Assembly (NCBI RefSeq): GCF_014397785.1
Contig: NZ_VZQQ01000026.1
Location: 1-64,000, forward strand
DNA length: 64,000 nt
From: Paraburkholderia podalyriae
GTDB lineage: Bacteria; Pseudomonadota; Gammaproteobacteria; Burkholderiales; Burkholderiaceae
Reading direction: 5' to 3'
Shown here: positions 42,958 through 52,510 of the stretch, piece by piece
How the letters are laid out: each line of letters opens with the position of its first letter
Numbering within the stretch: the first letter of the stretch is position 1
Notes under the pieces: model-generated
The model's input: the letters and a program-made list of their open reading frames with translations, nothing else
Told to the model about the DNA's origin: nothing
Databases searched by the model: none
Translations under genes and position numbers: made by a program

Positions 42958-44187
42958 TTACTTTTTCTTGTTGAACATCAGCATCAGCGAATCCCACACG
43001 CGGCCGACCACCCCGGCTTGCGGCACCGGCTGCAGCGCGACCACCGGGAACTGCGCGAGCACCTTGCCGTCGGCGACGAGCCTGGCAGTGCCGACCTGCT
43101 GGCCGTTCGCGAGCGGCGCGACGAGCGGATCGTTGAGTTCGATCTGCGGCTTCGCCTTGTCGCCCGCGCCCTTCGGCAGCGTGATGTACTGGTCGCTCTT
43201 CACGCCGACCTGAACGCTGTCCTGCGAACCCTTGTAGACGCGCGGCGTGGCCACGACCTGGTTCGCCTTGTACAGACGCGTCGTGTCGTAGGCGGTATAG
43301 CCGTAGTTGAGCATCTTCAGGCTGTCCTGCACGCGGTCGTGCTCCTTGGTCTCGCCCATCATCACCGAGACGAGACGGCGCGACGCGTCGGTCGTGCCCG
43401 GCAGCGGTCGCTTCGCGCTCGCGATCAGGCAGTAGCCGGCGGCTTGCGTGTGGCCGGTCTTCAGACCGTCGACGGTCGGGTCGATCCACAGCAGACGGTT
43501 GCGGTTCGGCTGCTTGATCTTGTTGTACGTGAATTCCTTGACCGAGAAGATGTTGTAGTACTCGGGATAGTCGCGGATCAGACGCGCCGACAGGATCGCG
43601 AGATCGCCCGCGGTCGTGTAGTGCTGCGGGTCGGGCATGCCATTCACGTCGGCGAAATGCGTGTGCTTCATGCCGAGCTTCTGCGTTTCGTTGTTCATCA
43701 TGTTGACGAACTGCGCTTCGCTGCCGCCCACCAGTTCGGCCAGCGCGATCGCCGCGTCGTTGCCCGACTGCACGATCATGCCGTACACGAGGTCGTGCAC
43801 GGTCACCGGCTTGAGCGCCTCGACGAACATGCGCGATTCGTCGTTGCGCACGCGGCGCACCGCTTCGCTCGGCTCGATGGATTGGTCCATCGTAATTTTC
43901 TTCGTGTCGAGCGCTTCGAACACCAGATACGCGGTCATCAGCTTGGTCAGCGACGCAGGCTCGACGCGTTCGTCGGCATTGGCGGACGCGAGCACCTGGT
44001 TGCTGGTCGCGTCGACGAGCACCCACGAGCGCGCGTTGACGCCCGGCGGCGGCACCTGCGCGAACGCGCTGCTCGCGACCAGCGTGGCCGGCAGCACGAG
44101 GCCGACGGCGACGGCACGATGAAGCGAAGTGGGAACGAAAGAAGCGACTGACGGGAATGACGTACGGCCAGAGGAGGAGAAATGCAT
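42958..44187 (-). CDS. D-alanyl-D-alanine carboxypeptidase, PBP5/6 family
   Basis: The 409-residue enzyme has a signal peptide cut near SAFA-Q (residue 43) and the three penicillin-binding motifs: SLTK (Ser79, Lys82), SGN (VQSGNDAAIAL) and KTG (LKTGHTQAAG). A C-terminal beta domain precedes the membrane-binding tail (VVGRVWDSLMLMFNKKK). It removes the terminal D-Ala of peptidoglycan pentapeptides. It heads the group with the aminotransferase and ybeD. Confidence 0.95.
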   Translation of the reverse strand: MHFSSSGRTSFPSVASFVPTSLHRAVAVGLVLPATLVASSAFAQVPPPGVNARSWVLVDATSNQVLASANADERVEPASLTKLMTAYLVFEALDTKKITMDQSIEPSEAVRRVRNDESRMFVEALKPVTVHDLVYGMIVQSGNDAAIALAELVGGSEAQFVNMMNNETQKLGMKHTHFADVNGMPDPQHYTTAGDLAILSARLIRDYPEYYNIFSVKEFTYNKIKQPNRNRLLWIDPTVDGLKTGHTQAAGYCLIASAKRPLPGTTDASRRLVSVMMGETKEHDRVQDSLKMLNYGYTAYDTTRLYKANQVVATPRVYKGSQDSVQVGVKSDQYITLPKGAGDKAKPQIELNDPLVAPLANGQQVGTARLVADGKVLAQFPVVALQPVPQAGVVGRVWDSLMLMFNKKK

Positions 44188-44510
44188 AGGGTCGATTCGT
44201 GCCGAAAAATACGTTGCGCGACAGCGCGCGGAGTTGGGGGGAGCCGGTCGGCGGGGCATCTGGCCGTAAAACGGCGGGCGCCCGTTGGACTGATGGCGAC
44301 GCAAACGGTTCGCGAGCGCAGCGCTGCGCATCCGGCCGCGCCCCCTCGCGAAATGACTCCGCGGCGCGCGATTCTGCCGGCTCGACGGCGCTGTGCCCAA
44401 AAAAAGAGCGCCCATTATACGCGCGCTACCTGGTCAGTTTCGCGCGCGCGGCACCGATTTGCACACGTTTGCGCGCACCTGTCCCCCGCAAAACGCGTGC
44501 GGCGCGCGTG

Positions 44511-45155
44511 TTAGCGCCACGCGTCGACGATGATGCGCTTCAGGATATGCAGCTTGCGGTGCAGAAAATGCTCCGCGCCCGGAATCACGACGACCGGCAG
44601 TTCCTGCGGCCGCGCCCAGTCGAATACGAATTGAATCGGAACGGTCTCGTCGACTTCGCCGTGAATCACGAGCGTGCCCTCGGGCACGGGCGCGACGTCC
44701 CAGCGGCTCGCCGCGGTACCGACGAACACGATGCGCTCGATTTCCCGCCCTTCGTCGCGCAGCTTCGCCGCGACGTGCGACAGCACCACGGTGCCGAACG
44801 AAAAGCCCGCGAGCACGAGCGGCAGATCTCCGTAGTCCGCGTCGGCGCGCATGTGCTCGAGCACCGCACGAAGATCATCGCGCTCGCCGACGCCCGCGTC
44901 GTGCTCGCCCTGGGTCTGGCCGACGCCGCGGAAGTTCGACCGGTACGTGACGTAGTTCAGTTGCACGAGCGTGCGCGCGAGCGTCTGCGCGACCTTGTTG
45001 TCCATCGTGCCGCCAAAGAGCGGATGCGGATGCGCGACGAGCGCGATGCCGCGCGGTGCGGCGCCGGTTTCGCGCACGTCGTCAGGGAGGTCCAGCGCGA
45101 CCTCGATCTTGCCGACCGGGCCGTCGATCAGATACTTCTTCGTGTTGACGTTCAT
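44511..45155 (-). CDS. Alpha/beta hydrolase, dienelactone-hydrolase-like
   Basis: The 214-residue cytosolic protein has the nucleophile elbow GFSFG (Ser119), the oxyanion strand ALVAHPHPLFGGTMDN and a C-terminal catalytic His in PGAEHFLHRKL; the acid is probably Asp in HGEVDETVP. This small family is common beside ferredoxin genes in betaproteobacteria and has no defined substrate. It is 32 bases after the ferredoxin gene on the same strand. Confidence 0.88.
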   Translation of the reverse strand: MNVNTKKYLIDGPVGKIEVALDLPDDVRETGAAPRGIALVAHPHPLFGGTMDNKVAQTLARTLVQLNYVTYRSNFRGVGQTQGEHDAGVGERDDLRAVLEHMRADADYGDLPLVLAGFSFGTVVLSHVAAKLRDEGREIERIVFVGTAASRWDVAPVPEGTLVIHGEVDETVPIQFVFDWARPQELPVVVIPGAEHFLHRKLHILKRIIVDAWR

Positions 45156-45187
45156 CGGGATGCCTGTGGATCGTTTCGTGGTTCGCT

Positions 45188-45511
45188 TTATTGATCGATC
45201 TTCAGACGCTCGACGACCTTGCCATTCGCAAGATGCGATTCGACGATCTCGTCGATGTCGCTCTCGTCGACGTAGGTGTACCAGACACCTTCGGGATACA
45301 CGACGAGCGTCGGGCCCAGTTCGCAGCGATCGAGGCAGCCGGCCTTGTTGATGCGCACCTGGCCGGGACCGGCGAGGCCGAGTTGCTTCACGCGTTTTTT
45401 CGCGTACTCCTGCATCGCCTGCGCGTTGCAGTTCGCGCAGCTCGGGCGCTCGGCACCGGGCTCGCGTTGATTCAGACAGAAGAAAACGTGGTGCTTGTAG
45501 AAGGAATCCAT
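45188..45511 (-). CDS. Thioredoxin-like [2Fe-2S] ferredoxin
   Basis: The 107-residue protein has a thioredoxin fold with four cluster cysteines spread as HHVFFCLNQ, SCANCN, and GCLDRCELGPTLVVYPEGVWY, the pattern of the Shethna-type [2Fe-2S] ferredoxins. It should carry electrons in the cytosol; the partner is unknown. It precedes the alpha/beta hydrolase gene. Confidence 0.9.
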   Translation of the reverse strand: MDSFYKHHVFFCLNQREPGAERPSCANCNAQAMQEYAKKRVKQLGLAGPGQVRINKAGCLDRCELGPTLVVYPEGVWYTYVDESDIDEIVESHLANGKVVERLKIDQ

Positions 45512-45648
45512 GATGTCCGGGAGGCGAGACTGAAAGGAAGTGCAATGGCGCTGTCAGCACGCGATATGCCGCGGCGCCCATCGTGCGGACGATTATAGCG
45601 ACCGGGCCGTGGAGGCGTCGGGGGCCCGGCGGCCGGCGCGCAAGCGCG

Positions 45649-46806
45649 TCACACCGGCTTGGCGCGCCGCTTCAGCCACGCCCGCTCGACTGCAAACGCG
45701 AGCCACACGAGCGCCGCATAGGGCCACATCCACGCGAGCCAGCGCGCGAGTCCGTTGAAATGCAGATAGCGACCCTGCCGCCAGTCCGCGAGCACGGCGT
45801 CGAAATACGGGTTCACGGGCAGCAGATTGACGAACACGAGTGCGACGACGAGCGCGATTCCCGCGAGCGTCACGCGCACGGGTCGCCGCAGCGGCAGCGC
45901 GACGACCGCCGCGACGCTGCCGCACGCGAGTCCTGTCAACGCGCCGGGCGTCGCCCAGTCGAACGCGAGGCCCGATTGCGATTGCAGGAACGTCGCGCCG
46001 GCCTTCACGCACAAGGTCGCGACGATGAACACGAACAGCAGTCGCACGCGCGGCGCATGACGGCGCACCGGCACGGACGCAAGCGCGAGCGCCGCGAACA
46101 GGTTCAGCGTCGTGATCAGCGCTTCCCACGTGTCGTCGGGCAGCCACGCGGCGGCTGCCGCCGGCCATGCGCCGACGTGCCACGCGAACGGCGTCCACGC
46201 GAGCAGCGCGTCCTGGATGGTCGGATCGAAGCTCAGCCACAGCGCGCGCGGCCAGTTGCCGAGGCCGAACAGGCGCGGCGCCGGAAACATCGTCGCGAAC
46301 GGCCACGCGGCGACGAGGCACGCGAGCGTCGCATGGTCGCGCTCGAACCACAGGAGCCGCAGACGCCTGAGCAGCCCCCGATCGAGCAGCGCGCCGGTCA
46401 ACGGCGACATCATCGCCGCGCCGACGAGCGCGCCGAGCGTGTTGGCAGCGAGGTCGAGATTCGAGGCGACGCGGGTCGGCAGATAGGTCTGCACGGCTTC
46501 CATCGTGCCCGACAGCAGGCCGCCCAACACGAACGCGAGCGCGACGGCCAGCGCGCCGCGCCAGCGCGGATATAGCGCGAGCACCACCAGCGCGCCGAAC
46601 GGCATATAGCCGAGCACGTTGGTGACGACGTCGAACGCCGTCAGGTATTGCGGCATGGGATCGAACAGATAGGCAAACGGCGTGATGCCGAGCGAGCGCC
46701 AGCCCGAGAACGGATACCACGACCCGTAGATGATCAGCGCCGTGTACAGCAGCAGCGCCTGACGAGCCAGCGCCGACGGACGGCGCAGCCAGGGGCGTTC
46801 GCTCAT
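45649..46806 (-). CDS. VanZ family membrane protein
   Basis: The 385-residue polytopic protein has an N-terminal VanZ-like domain (SWYPFSGW, FDVVTNVLGYMPFGALVVLAL, LSGTMEAVQTYLPTRVASNLDLAANTLGALVG) followed by about six further helices without a recognised domain. VanZ confers low teicoplanin resistance in enterococci, but relatives like this have no known function. It starts MSERPWLRR and is the gene after the lipid-transport operon on the same strand. Confidence 0.85.
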   Translation of the reverse strand: MSERPWLRRPSALARQALLLYTALIIYGSWYPFSGWRSLGITPFAYLFDPMPQYLTAFDVVTNVLGYMPFGALVVLALYPRWRGALAVALAFVLGGLLSGTMEAVQTYLPTRVASNLDLAANTLGALVGAAMMSPLTGALLDRGLLRRLRLLWFERDHATLACLVAAWPFATMFPAPRLFGLGNWPRALWLSFDPTIQDALLAWTPFAWHVGAWPAAAAAWLPDDTWEALITTLNLFAALALASVPVRRHAPRVRLLFVFIVATLCVKAGATFLQSQSGLAFDWATPGALTGLACGSVAAVVALPLRRPVRVTLAGIALVVALVFVNLLPVNPYFDAVLADWRQGRYLHFNGLARWLAWMWPYAALVWLAFAVERAWLKRRAKPV

Positions 46807-46837
46807 GCGGCGCTCCGATGCGTGCGCTGCCCGCCCG

Positions 46838-47464
46838 TCATTGCGCGGCGACCAGCGCCTGCGAGCCGAGCCACGTGGTGATCTGCGCGACGAGGTCGTC
46901 GCTGGCCGCGGCGAGCGCCCGCGCGCCGCCGGCTGCATCCGCCGAATGCGCTGGCGCGCGCGCGACGAACGTCTGCTGACCGATCACCTTGCCGCCTCGC
47001 ATCAGCGTCGCGCGCGCGGCGATCGCGCCGTGGCTGTCGGTCTGACTGTCGAACACCTGCTCGAACTCGGTCAGATCGACCCGCAGCACCGGCGCGGCCA
47101 CGCCGTCGGCGCCCGTCAGCACGGTGCCGCGCTCGCTCAGCGCATTGCGCAGGCGCTGCGTCAGCAGTTGCGACGGCATCATCGTCCAGTGGCTGTTGGC
47201 GTAGGCGGCCGTCTGCTGCGCGTCGGCGTAGCTCAGCCGATAGATCAGCCGGTCGGATTCGAGCACGGACGGCGCGCCGACCTCGAGCACCTTGACGGCG
47301 GGCAGCCGGCTCGCGGCGGCGCTCTGCGGCGGTGGCCCAAAGTCGTAGCGGAGGTCCGAGACCACCGCGGAAGTGCCCGCGCAGCCCGCCGCCAGCACGC
47401 CGAACGCGAGCAGCGCCGCGAGCGCGGCTCGCAAGGACAACAGTCGGTGAATCGAGCGTGACAT
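46838..47464 (-). CDS. ABC transport auxiliary lipoprotein (PqiC-like)
   Basis: The 208-residue protein has a signal peptide with lipobox LAAGC (Cys28). The DUF330/PqiC-like domain that follows contains VKVLEVGAPSVLESDRLIYRLSYADAQQTAAYANSHWTMMPSQLLTQRL. Such lipoproteins sit in the outer membrane and partner with MCE proteins. It is the last gene of the permease-ATPase-MCE set. Confidence 0.88.
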   Translation of the reverse strand: MSRSIHRLLSLRAALAALLAFGVLAAGCAGTSAVVSDLRYDFGPPPQSAAASRLPAVKVLEVGAPSVLESDRLIYRLSYADAQQTAAYANSHWTMMPSQLLTQRLRNALSERGTVLTGADGVAAPVLRVDLTEFEQVFDSQTDSHGAIAARATLMRGGKVIGQQTFVARAPAHSADAAGGARALAAASDDLVAQITTWLGSQALVAAQ

Positions 47465-47493
47465 AGCATCTTCCTGTGTTCCAGCCTGCGGAG

Positions 47494-48465
47494 TTAGTGG
47501 GCTGCGGGCGCGGCGGCAGCGGCGGGCCACGCGAAGCCGGCCTCCCCCGGACCCGGCGCCGCGCGCGGCGCGCCGAACAGCACGCTGCGCGGATTGGTGT
47601 TGAAGGTGTCGGCGGCGCGGTCGATCGATTGTGCGGCCGAGCGCGCTTCCTCGGTCAGCGAATTCACGCGCGGCAGCGTGTCGTAGCCGACCCGGGCGGA
47701 CAGATCCTGCAGTGACGAGTTCATCTGCGTGAGCGCTTCGCCCGCCTGCTGCGCGGCCGTGCCGACCTTGTTCAGGTTGCGCTCGAACGGCCCGTCGGGA
47801 CGTTCGAGGCCCGTAATCATCTGGTTGGTCGAGGCGAGCGTGCGGTTCAACTGGTCGATCGTGCCGGGCAGCTTGCTGGCGACGGGCCCCATCTGTTGAG
47901 TCAGCGCCGCGACGCCTGAAGCGGCCTGCGCGATGTTCGCCGCCGTATCGTGCAGTTGCGCGACCATTTCCGGCGACAGCATGTTGTTTACGCTGTCGGT
48001 GACTTTTTCGAGCTTGCGCAACAGCACGTCGCCGCGTTGCTGCAACTGGTCGAACAGGCCCGGGCGCATCGGCAATTGCGCGACCTTCTGCGCCGACGAC
48101 GGCAGCGGTGTCAGATCGCGCCCGGTATCGTCGAGCTGGATGAACGCGATGCCGGTCACGCCCTGCAAGCCGAGACTGCCGAACGTCGAATGCGTGATCG
48201 GCGCGTGCTCGTCGACCATGATGCGGATCAGGATCTGCCCCGGATGTGTCGGATCGAACTTGATCGACTGCACGCGGCCGACGTCGAGTCCGCGAAAGCG
48301 CACCGCGGCGTCCGCAAAAAGGCCGGTCACGTTGGTGCGCGCGATCAGGTCGTACGGCACCCGCACCGTGCGGTCAACGTTGAACAGAAACGCGGCCAGC
48401 CCGATCGCCGCCATCAGCACGACGGTGAACAGCCCGGCCCAGAATGCATGCGATTTGTTTTCCAT
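47494..48465 (-). CDS. MCE/MlaD family membrane protein
   Basis: The 323-residue protein has one N-terminal helix (about 8-28) and a single MCE domain (VPYDLIARTNVTGLFADAAVRFRGLDVGRVQSIKF to VTGIAFIQLDD), then long helices that may form a periplasmic channel with partners, and an Ala/Pro-rich tail. MCE rings carry lipids between the membranes. It lies between the ATPase and the lipoprotein genes. Confidence 0.92.
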   Translation of the reverse strand: MENKSHAFWAGLFTVVLMAAIGLAAFLFNVDRTVRVPYDLIARTNVTGLFADAAVRFRGLDVGRVQSIKFDPTHPGQILIRIMVDEHAPITHSTFGSLGLQGVTGIAFIQLDDTGRDLTPLPSSAQKVAQLPMRPGLFDQLQQRGDVLLRKLEKVTDSVNNMLSPEMVAQLHDTAANIAQAASGVAALTQQMGPVASKLPGTIDQLNRTLASTNQMITGLERPDGPFERNLNKVGTAAQQAGEALTQMNSSLQDLSARVGYDTLPRVNSLTEEARSAAQSIDRAADTFNTNPRSVLFGAPRAAPGPGEAGFAWPAAAAAPAAH

Positions 48466-48496
48466 TGTCAGTTTTCCTGGTTCACGACGGCCGGCC

Positions 48497-49375
48497 TCAC
48501 AGCGGCAACTCGGACGACGCCGGCTCGAGCGCCGCCCGCGGCAGCTTCGCGCGGCGCTCCGGCGGCAGCGCCTGCAACGCGCGGCGCCCGCGCAGGCCGA
48601 GGAAATATTCGCGGATGAACGGATGGTCAATGCCCGCGGCCTGTTCGACCGGCGCGTTCACCAGCACCTTCCGATCGGCGATCACGGCCACGCGCGTCGA
48701 CAGCGCGACCATCGTGTCGAGATCGTGCGTGACCATCACGACCGTGAGACCGAGCGCGCGATGCAGCCCGGAGATCAGCTCGACGAATTCTTCGGACGCC
48801 TGCGGGTCGAGGCCGGCGGTCGGTTCGTCGAGAAACAGCAGCTCGGGTTCGAGCGCGATCGCGCGCGCGATGCCGACCCGCTTGATCATTCCGCCCGACA
48901 GCGCCGACGGCATCTTCGACGCGTGCTTGCACGGCAACCCGACCATTTCGAGCTTCAGCATCACGATGTCGCGCAGCAGGTCTTCTGGCACCTTGCCGAG
49001 CTCGCGCACCGGTTGCGCGACGTTGTCGAACACGGACAGCGACGAGAACAGCGCGCCGCGCTGGAACAGCATGCCGGAGCGGCTGCGCATCAGCAGCGCG
49101 GTGTCGGCGGAGATCGTGGCGAGATTCTCGCCGAACAGCTTGATGGTGCCCCTCGACGGCCGTTCGAGGCCGAGAATCTGCCGCACCAGCGTGGTCTTGC
49201 CCGAACCCGAGCCGCCGACGATCGACACGATCTCGCCGCGCCGCACGTCGAGGTTCAGATGCTGATGCACGATGTTGCGGCCGTAGCGCTTGGTGATGTC
49301 GATCACCTCGATCACCGGCTCGGCGATCGACGGTACGGGCTGGCCGCGCACGGCCTCGGTCAGTGGCGCGATCAT
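48497..49375 (-). CDS. MlaF-like ABC transporter ATP-binding protein
   Basis: The 292-residue ATPase has Walker A GGSGSGKTTL, signature LSGGMIKRVGIARAI, Walker B LLFLDEPTAGLDP and the switch histidine in VTHDLD. It resembles MlaF, which powers lipid transport with an MlaE-type permease. The C-terminal extension (REYFLGLRGRRALQALPPERR) is longer than in E. coli MlaF. Its ATG overlaps the permease stop (ATGA), so synthesis is coupled. Confidence 0.93.
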   Translation of the reverse strand: MIAPLTEAVRGQPVPSIAEPVIEVIDITKRYGRNIVHQHLNLDVRRGEIVSIVGGSGSGKTTLVRQILGLERPSRGTIKLFGENLATISADTALLMRSRSGMLFQRGALFSSLSVFDNVAQPVRELGKVPEDLLRDIVMLKLEMVGLPCKHASKMPSALSGGMIKRVGIARAIALEPELLFLDEPTAGLDPQASEEFVELISGLHRALGLTVVMVTHDLDTMVALSTRVAVIADRKVLVNAPVEQAAGIDHPFIREYFLGLRGRRALQALPPERRAKLPRAALEPASSELPL

Positions 49376-50541
49376 CCTAGCCCCACGTTCTGAAAGAGGA
49401 TCGCGAACACCGCGTCCGCGAGAATCACGATGGTGATCGACGTGACCACCGAGGTCGTCGTGCCTTCGCCGAGACTCTGCGAATTGGCTTTGATACGGAA
49501 GCCGAAATGACAGCCTGCGATCGCGATCAGCATACCGAACACCGCGCCCTTGCCAAGGCCGATCCACAGGTTCGCGATCGGCACGACGTTCGGCAGTTGC
49601 CGCGCGAAGAAGCTCATGTCGATGCCAAGCACGAGCTTCGCAGCGAGCGCACCGCCCGTCAACGAGATCACGTTGGTCCACATCACGAGCAGCGGCATCG
49701 CGACGGCCAGTGCGATCACGCGCGGCAGGATCAGGCGCAGGCCGTGCGGGATGCCCATCACGCGCATCGCGTCGAGTTCCTCGGTCACGCGCATCACGCC
49801 GATCTGCGCGGTGATCGCCGAGCCCGAGCGGCCCGCCACCAGAATTGCCGACAACACCGGGCCGAGCTCGCGAATCACCGCGAGGCCCAGAATATTGACG
49901 ATGAACTGGTTCGCGCCAAAGATACGCAATTGCTGTGCCGACAGATAGCTCAACACGATGCCGATCAGGAACGCGACCAGCGCGGTGATCGGCAGCGCGC
50001 GGGCGCCGGCGTTGTAGATGTTCGCGGAGATTTCGGTCCACGGCGTGATCTTCGGCTTGCGCACGATCGCGAGCAGATCGAGCACGACGCGCCCGAGCAT
50101 CGTGACGCCGCCCTGCATATGCTCGACGAACGAGAAGAGACCGAGACCGAGACGCGTAAAGGGATCGAGGCGGGTGACCGGCTCGGCGCTCTCGCGCCCC
50201 GCGTCGAGCAGCGCGATGCGCTCGAAGATGTCGCGCTGCGTGTCGGTAAGCGCGGTGCCGGGCGGCATCGTGCGGCCCCACACACGCCACAGCGCCTGGC
50301 CGCCGACGTGGTCCATCCTGTCGACCCGCGACAGGTCCCACTCGCCGATGCCCTGCGCGCCGGTCAGCGAACGCAGCAACGGGATCACATGCCCGGTGTC
50401 GCGATCGCGCGCGAGCGCGAGCGCCGTCCACTGGCCCGAGAGACGGACGATCTTGCCTTGGCTGCCAGCCGCGACTTCAAGGCCGGGCGGAGTGTCGTAG
50501 TTCAAGGATCGCGTGAATCTGGTTATCGGATTAGCGGCCAT
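49372..50541 (-). CDS. MlaE-family permease with N-terminal STAS-like domain
   Basis: The first 140 residues form a STAS-like domain (GKIVRLSGQWTALALAR, GEWDLSRVDRMDHVGGQALWRVWG) and the rest is the MlaE permease fold (ALVAFLIGIVLSYLSAQQLRIFGANQF, ELGPVLSAILVAGRSGSAITAQIGVM). In E. coli the STAS protein (MlaB) is separate; here it is fused to the permease. It heads the four-gene lipid-transport operon. Start MAANPITRF is used. Confidence 0.92.
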   Translation of the reverse strand: MAANPITRFTRSLNYDTPPGLEVAAGSQGKIVRLSGQWTALALARDRDTGHVIPLLRSLTGAQGIGEWDLSRVDRMDHVGGQALWRVWGRTMPPGTALTDTQRDIFERIALLDAGRESAEPVTRLDPFTRLGLGLFSFVEHMQGGVTMLGRVVLDLLAIVRKPKITPWTEISANIYNAGARALPITALVAFLIGIVLSYLSAQQLRIFGANQFIVNILGLAVIRELGPVLSAILVAGRSGSAITAQIGVMRVTEELDAMRVMGIPHGLRLILPRVIALAVAMPLLVMWTNVISLTGGALAAKLVLGIDMSFFARQLPNVVPIANLWIGLGKGAVFGMLIAIAGCHFGFRIKANSQSLGEGTTTSVVTSITIVILADAVFAILFQNVGLG

Positions 50542-50638
50542 TGTAGCGAAGGCTCGGCCGTCGGTCCGCACTGATGCACATCGATCGGCGTCGCCGCTCA
50601 CCGGTCCGCATTCGGGTCTCGGGCGGGTTCGCTGTGGC

Positions 50639-50644
50639 TACAAT
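50639..50644 (+). promoter_or_regulatory. Candidate -10 element for birA, predicting a leaderless mRNA
   Basis: TACAAT ends only 7 bases before the birA ATG at 50652, so transcription would start at or next to the start codon. No Shine-Dalgarno sequence is seen between them. The -35 region is poor. Confidence 0.35.
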
Positions 50645-50651
50645 ACGAGTC

Positions 50652-51590
50652 ATGAATGCCTCCAGGACTCCCGCCTCCCCGCCCGCTGCGACAAGCGCGG
50701 CACCAGTCTCGTCGTCGGCTTGGACCGACTGGCGCATCGATCGCGAACGCGCCGTCAAACTGTTCGGCGCGCATGCGCATGACTGGCCGATCGAAATCGT
50801 CGAAGAAACCGGCTCGACCAACGCCGACCTGATGGCGCGCGTGAAAGCACTGCCGCGCCGCGCGAACGCGCTGCCGCAGCCGATCGTGCGCGTCGCGTAT
50901 CTGCAGACCGCGGGGCGCGGCCGCCGTGGCCGGCCGTGGTACGCGGAGCCGGGTAACGCGCTGCTGTTCTCGGTCGCGTGCGTATTGCCGCGCCCGCTCG
51001 AAGGGCTCGCGGGCTTGAGCCTCGCGGTGGGCGTCGCGCTCGTCGACGGGTTGCGCTCGCTGCCGGTCGCAGGTCCCGGACAGATCGCGCTGAAGTGGCC
51101 GAACGACGTGCTGCTCGAAGGCGACAAGCTCGCCGGCATCCTGATCGAAACCGCGTGGAGCACCGACGATGCGAGCGCGGTCGTGATCGGCATCGGCACC
51201 AACGTGAAGGGCGCCGATGAACTCGCGGCGAAGGTCGGCGCGCTGAACACCGACGTGCCGCCGCAGGCGCGCGGCACGGTGCCCACCGCGTTGCAGCGCG
51301 CGCTGCCGAATGCGAATCTGACCGACACGCTCGCCGCCGAATTGAACGCGCTCGAGCCGATGCTGCAGCGCTTCGGCACCGAAGGCTTCGCGCCGTTCCA
51401 GCCGCGTTGGAACGCGGTGCATGCTTACGCGGGTCGCGAAGTCGTGCTGCTCGAGCAGGGCGAGGAACTCGCGCGCGGCGTGGCGGCGGGCGTCGACGAA
51501 CGGGGCCAGTTGCTGCTCGATACGGCTGAGGGCCGCCAGAGCATCGCGACCGGCGACGTGTCGCTGCGCCTCGCCGACGGTGTCGCATGA
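50652..51590 (+). CDS. birA: Biotin--[acetyl-CoA-carboxylase] ligase
   Basis: This 312-residue enzyme activates biotin with ATP and attaches it to the carboxylase carrier protein. Catalytic motifs GSTNADLM, QTAGRGRRGRPWYAEPGNALLFS and LKWPNDVLLEGDKLAGILIE are present, and the C-terminal SH3-like domain ends the protein. There is no N-terminal DNA-binding helix-turn-helix, so this is the non-repressor class. Its TGA overlaps the coaX ATG. Confidence 0.95.
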   Translation: MNASRTPASPPAATSAAPVSSSAWTDWRIDRERAVKLFGAHAHDWPIEIVEETGSTNADLMARVKALPRRANALPQPIVRVAYLQTAGRGRRGRPWYAEPGNALLFSVACVLPRPLEGLAGLSLAVGVALVDGLRSLPVAGPGQIALKWPNDVLLEGDKLAGILIETAWSTDDASAVVIGIGTNVKGADELAAKVGALNTDVPPQARGTVPTALQRALPNANLTDTLAAELNALEPMLQRFGTEGFAPFQPRWNAVHAYAGREVVLLEQGEELARGVAAGVDERGQLLLDTAEGRQSIATGDVSLRLADGVA

Positions 51591-52417
51591 CGCAGCGCGC
51601 GCCCTATCTGCTGATCGACGCGGGCAATAGCCGGATCAAGTGGGCGCTGGTGCAGTCCGATGGGACGCAGTTGGCGAGCGGCGCGCTCTCGCATGACGAC
51701 GTTGCCGGGCCACGCGCGCGGCCGGGAGCGCAACCCGCCTGGACTGACTGGCCGACGCCATGCGGCGCGTGGCTCTCCAACGTGGCGGGCACGGAGGTCG
51801 CGACGCACATTGCGACGCTGGTCGACGCGCACTGGCCGCGACTGCCGCTCGCGACGATCCGCGCGAGCGCTCGCCAATGCGGCGTGACCAATTGCTACAC
51901 GACACCGGACTCGCTCGGCAGCGATCGCTGGGCCGGCATGATCGGCGCGCACGCGACCTTTCCCGGCGAGCATCTGCTGCTCGCGACCTTCGGCACCGCG
52001 ACAACGCTCGAGGCCTTGCGCGCGGACGGCGCATTCATCGGCGGATTGATTGCGCCGGGCTGGACGCTGATGATGCGCTCGCTCGGTGAGCACACCGCGC
52101 AACTGCCGACGCTCGACGCCACGCACGCGCGCAGTCTGCTCGACGCGGCCGACGCGACCCGTCGCGGCCCGTTCTTCGCGACGGATACGCCGTGCTCACT
52201 ATCGGCGGGCTGCACGCTGGCGCAGGCGGGACTGATCGAGCGGATGTGGCGGGATCTGCAGGAGGAGTGGCAGGTGCCGGTGCGTCTCGTGGTCGGCGGC
52301 GGCGCCGCCGACGAAGTGGCAAGCGCGCTGAAAGTGCCGCATACTCGCCACGATTCGCTGGTGCTGTCGGGGCTTGCGCTGATCGCGGCCGAGGATACGG
52401 CGCGGCAGCGCGTCTGA
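51587..52417 (+). CDS. coaX: Type III pantothenate kinase
   Basis: This 276-residue ASKHA-fold kinase phosphorylates pantothenate at the start of coenzyme A synthesis. Motifs include LLIDAGNSRIKWAL, the GSDRWAGMIGAHA loop, ATFGTATTLEAL and GGLIAPGWTLMMRSLGEHTAQLP. It overlaps birA by 4 bases (ATGA), as in many betaproteobacteria, and is followed by a short membrane protein gene. Confidence 0.94.
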   Translation: MTQRAPYLLIDAGNSRIKWALVQSDGTQLASGALSHDDVAGPRARPGAQPAWTDWPTPCGAWLSNVAGTEVATHIATLVDAHWPRLPLATIRASARQCGVTNCYTTPDSLGSDRWAGMIGAHATFPGEHLLLATFGTATTLEALRADGAFIGGLIAPGWTLMMRSLGEHTAQLPTLDATHARSLLDAADATRRGPFFATDTPCSLSAGCTLAQAGLIERMWRDLQEEWQVPVRLVVGGGAADEVASALKVPHTRHDSLVLSGLALIAAEDTARQRV

Positions 52418-52510
52418 TTGCCTCGCGCGCATATCGCCGTGTATTTTTCGCGCCAGCGCTTCTCCGTCACACCCCAGGCTCAACTTGTATCTGGATTGGA
52501 AACACCCATA

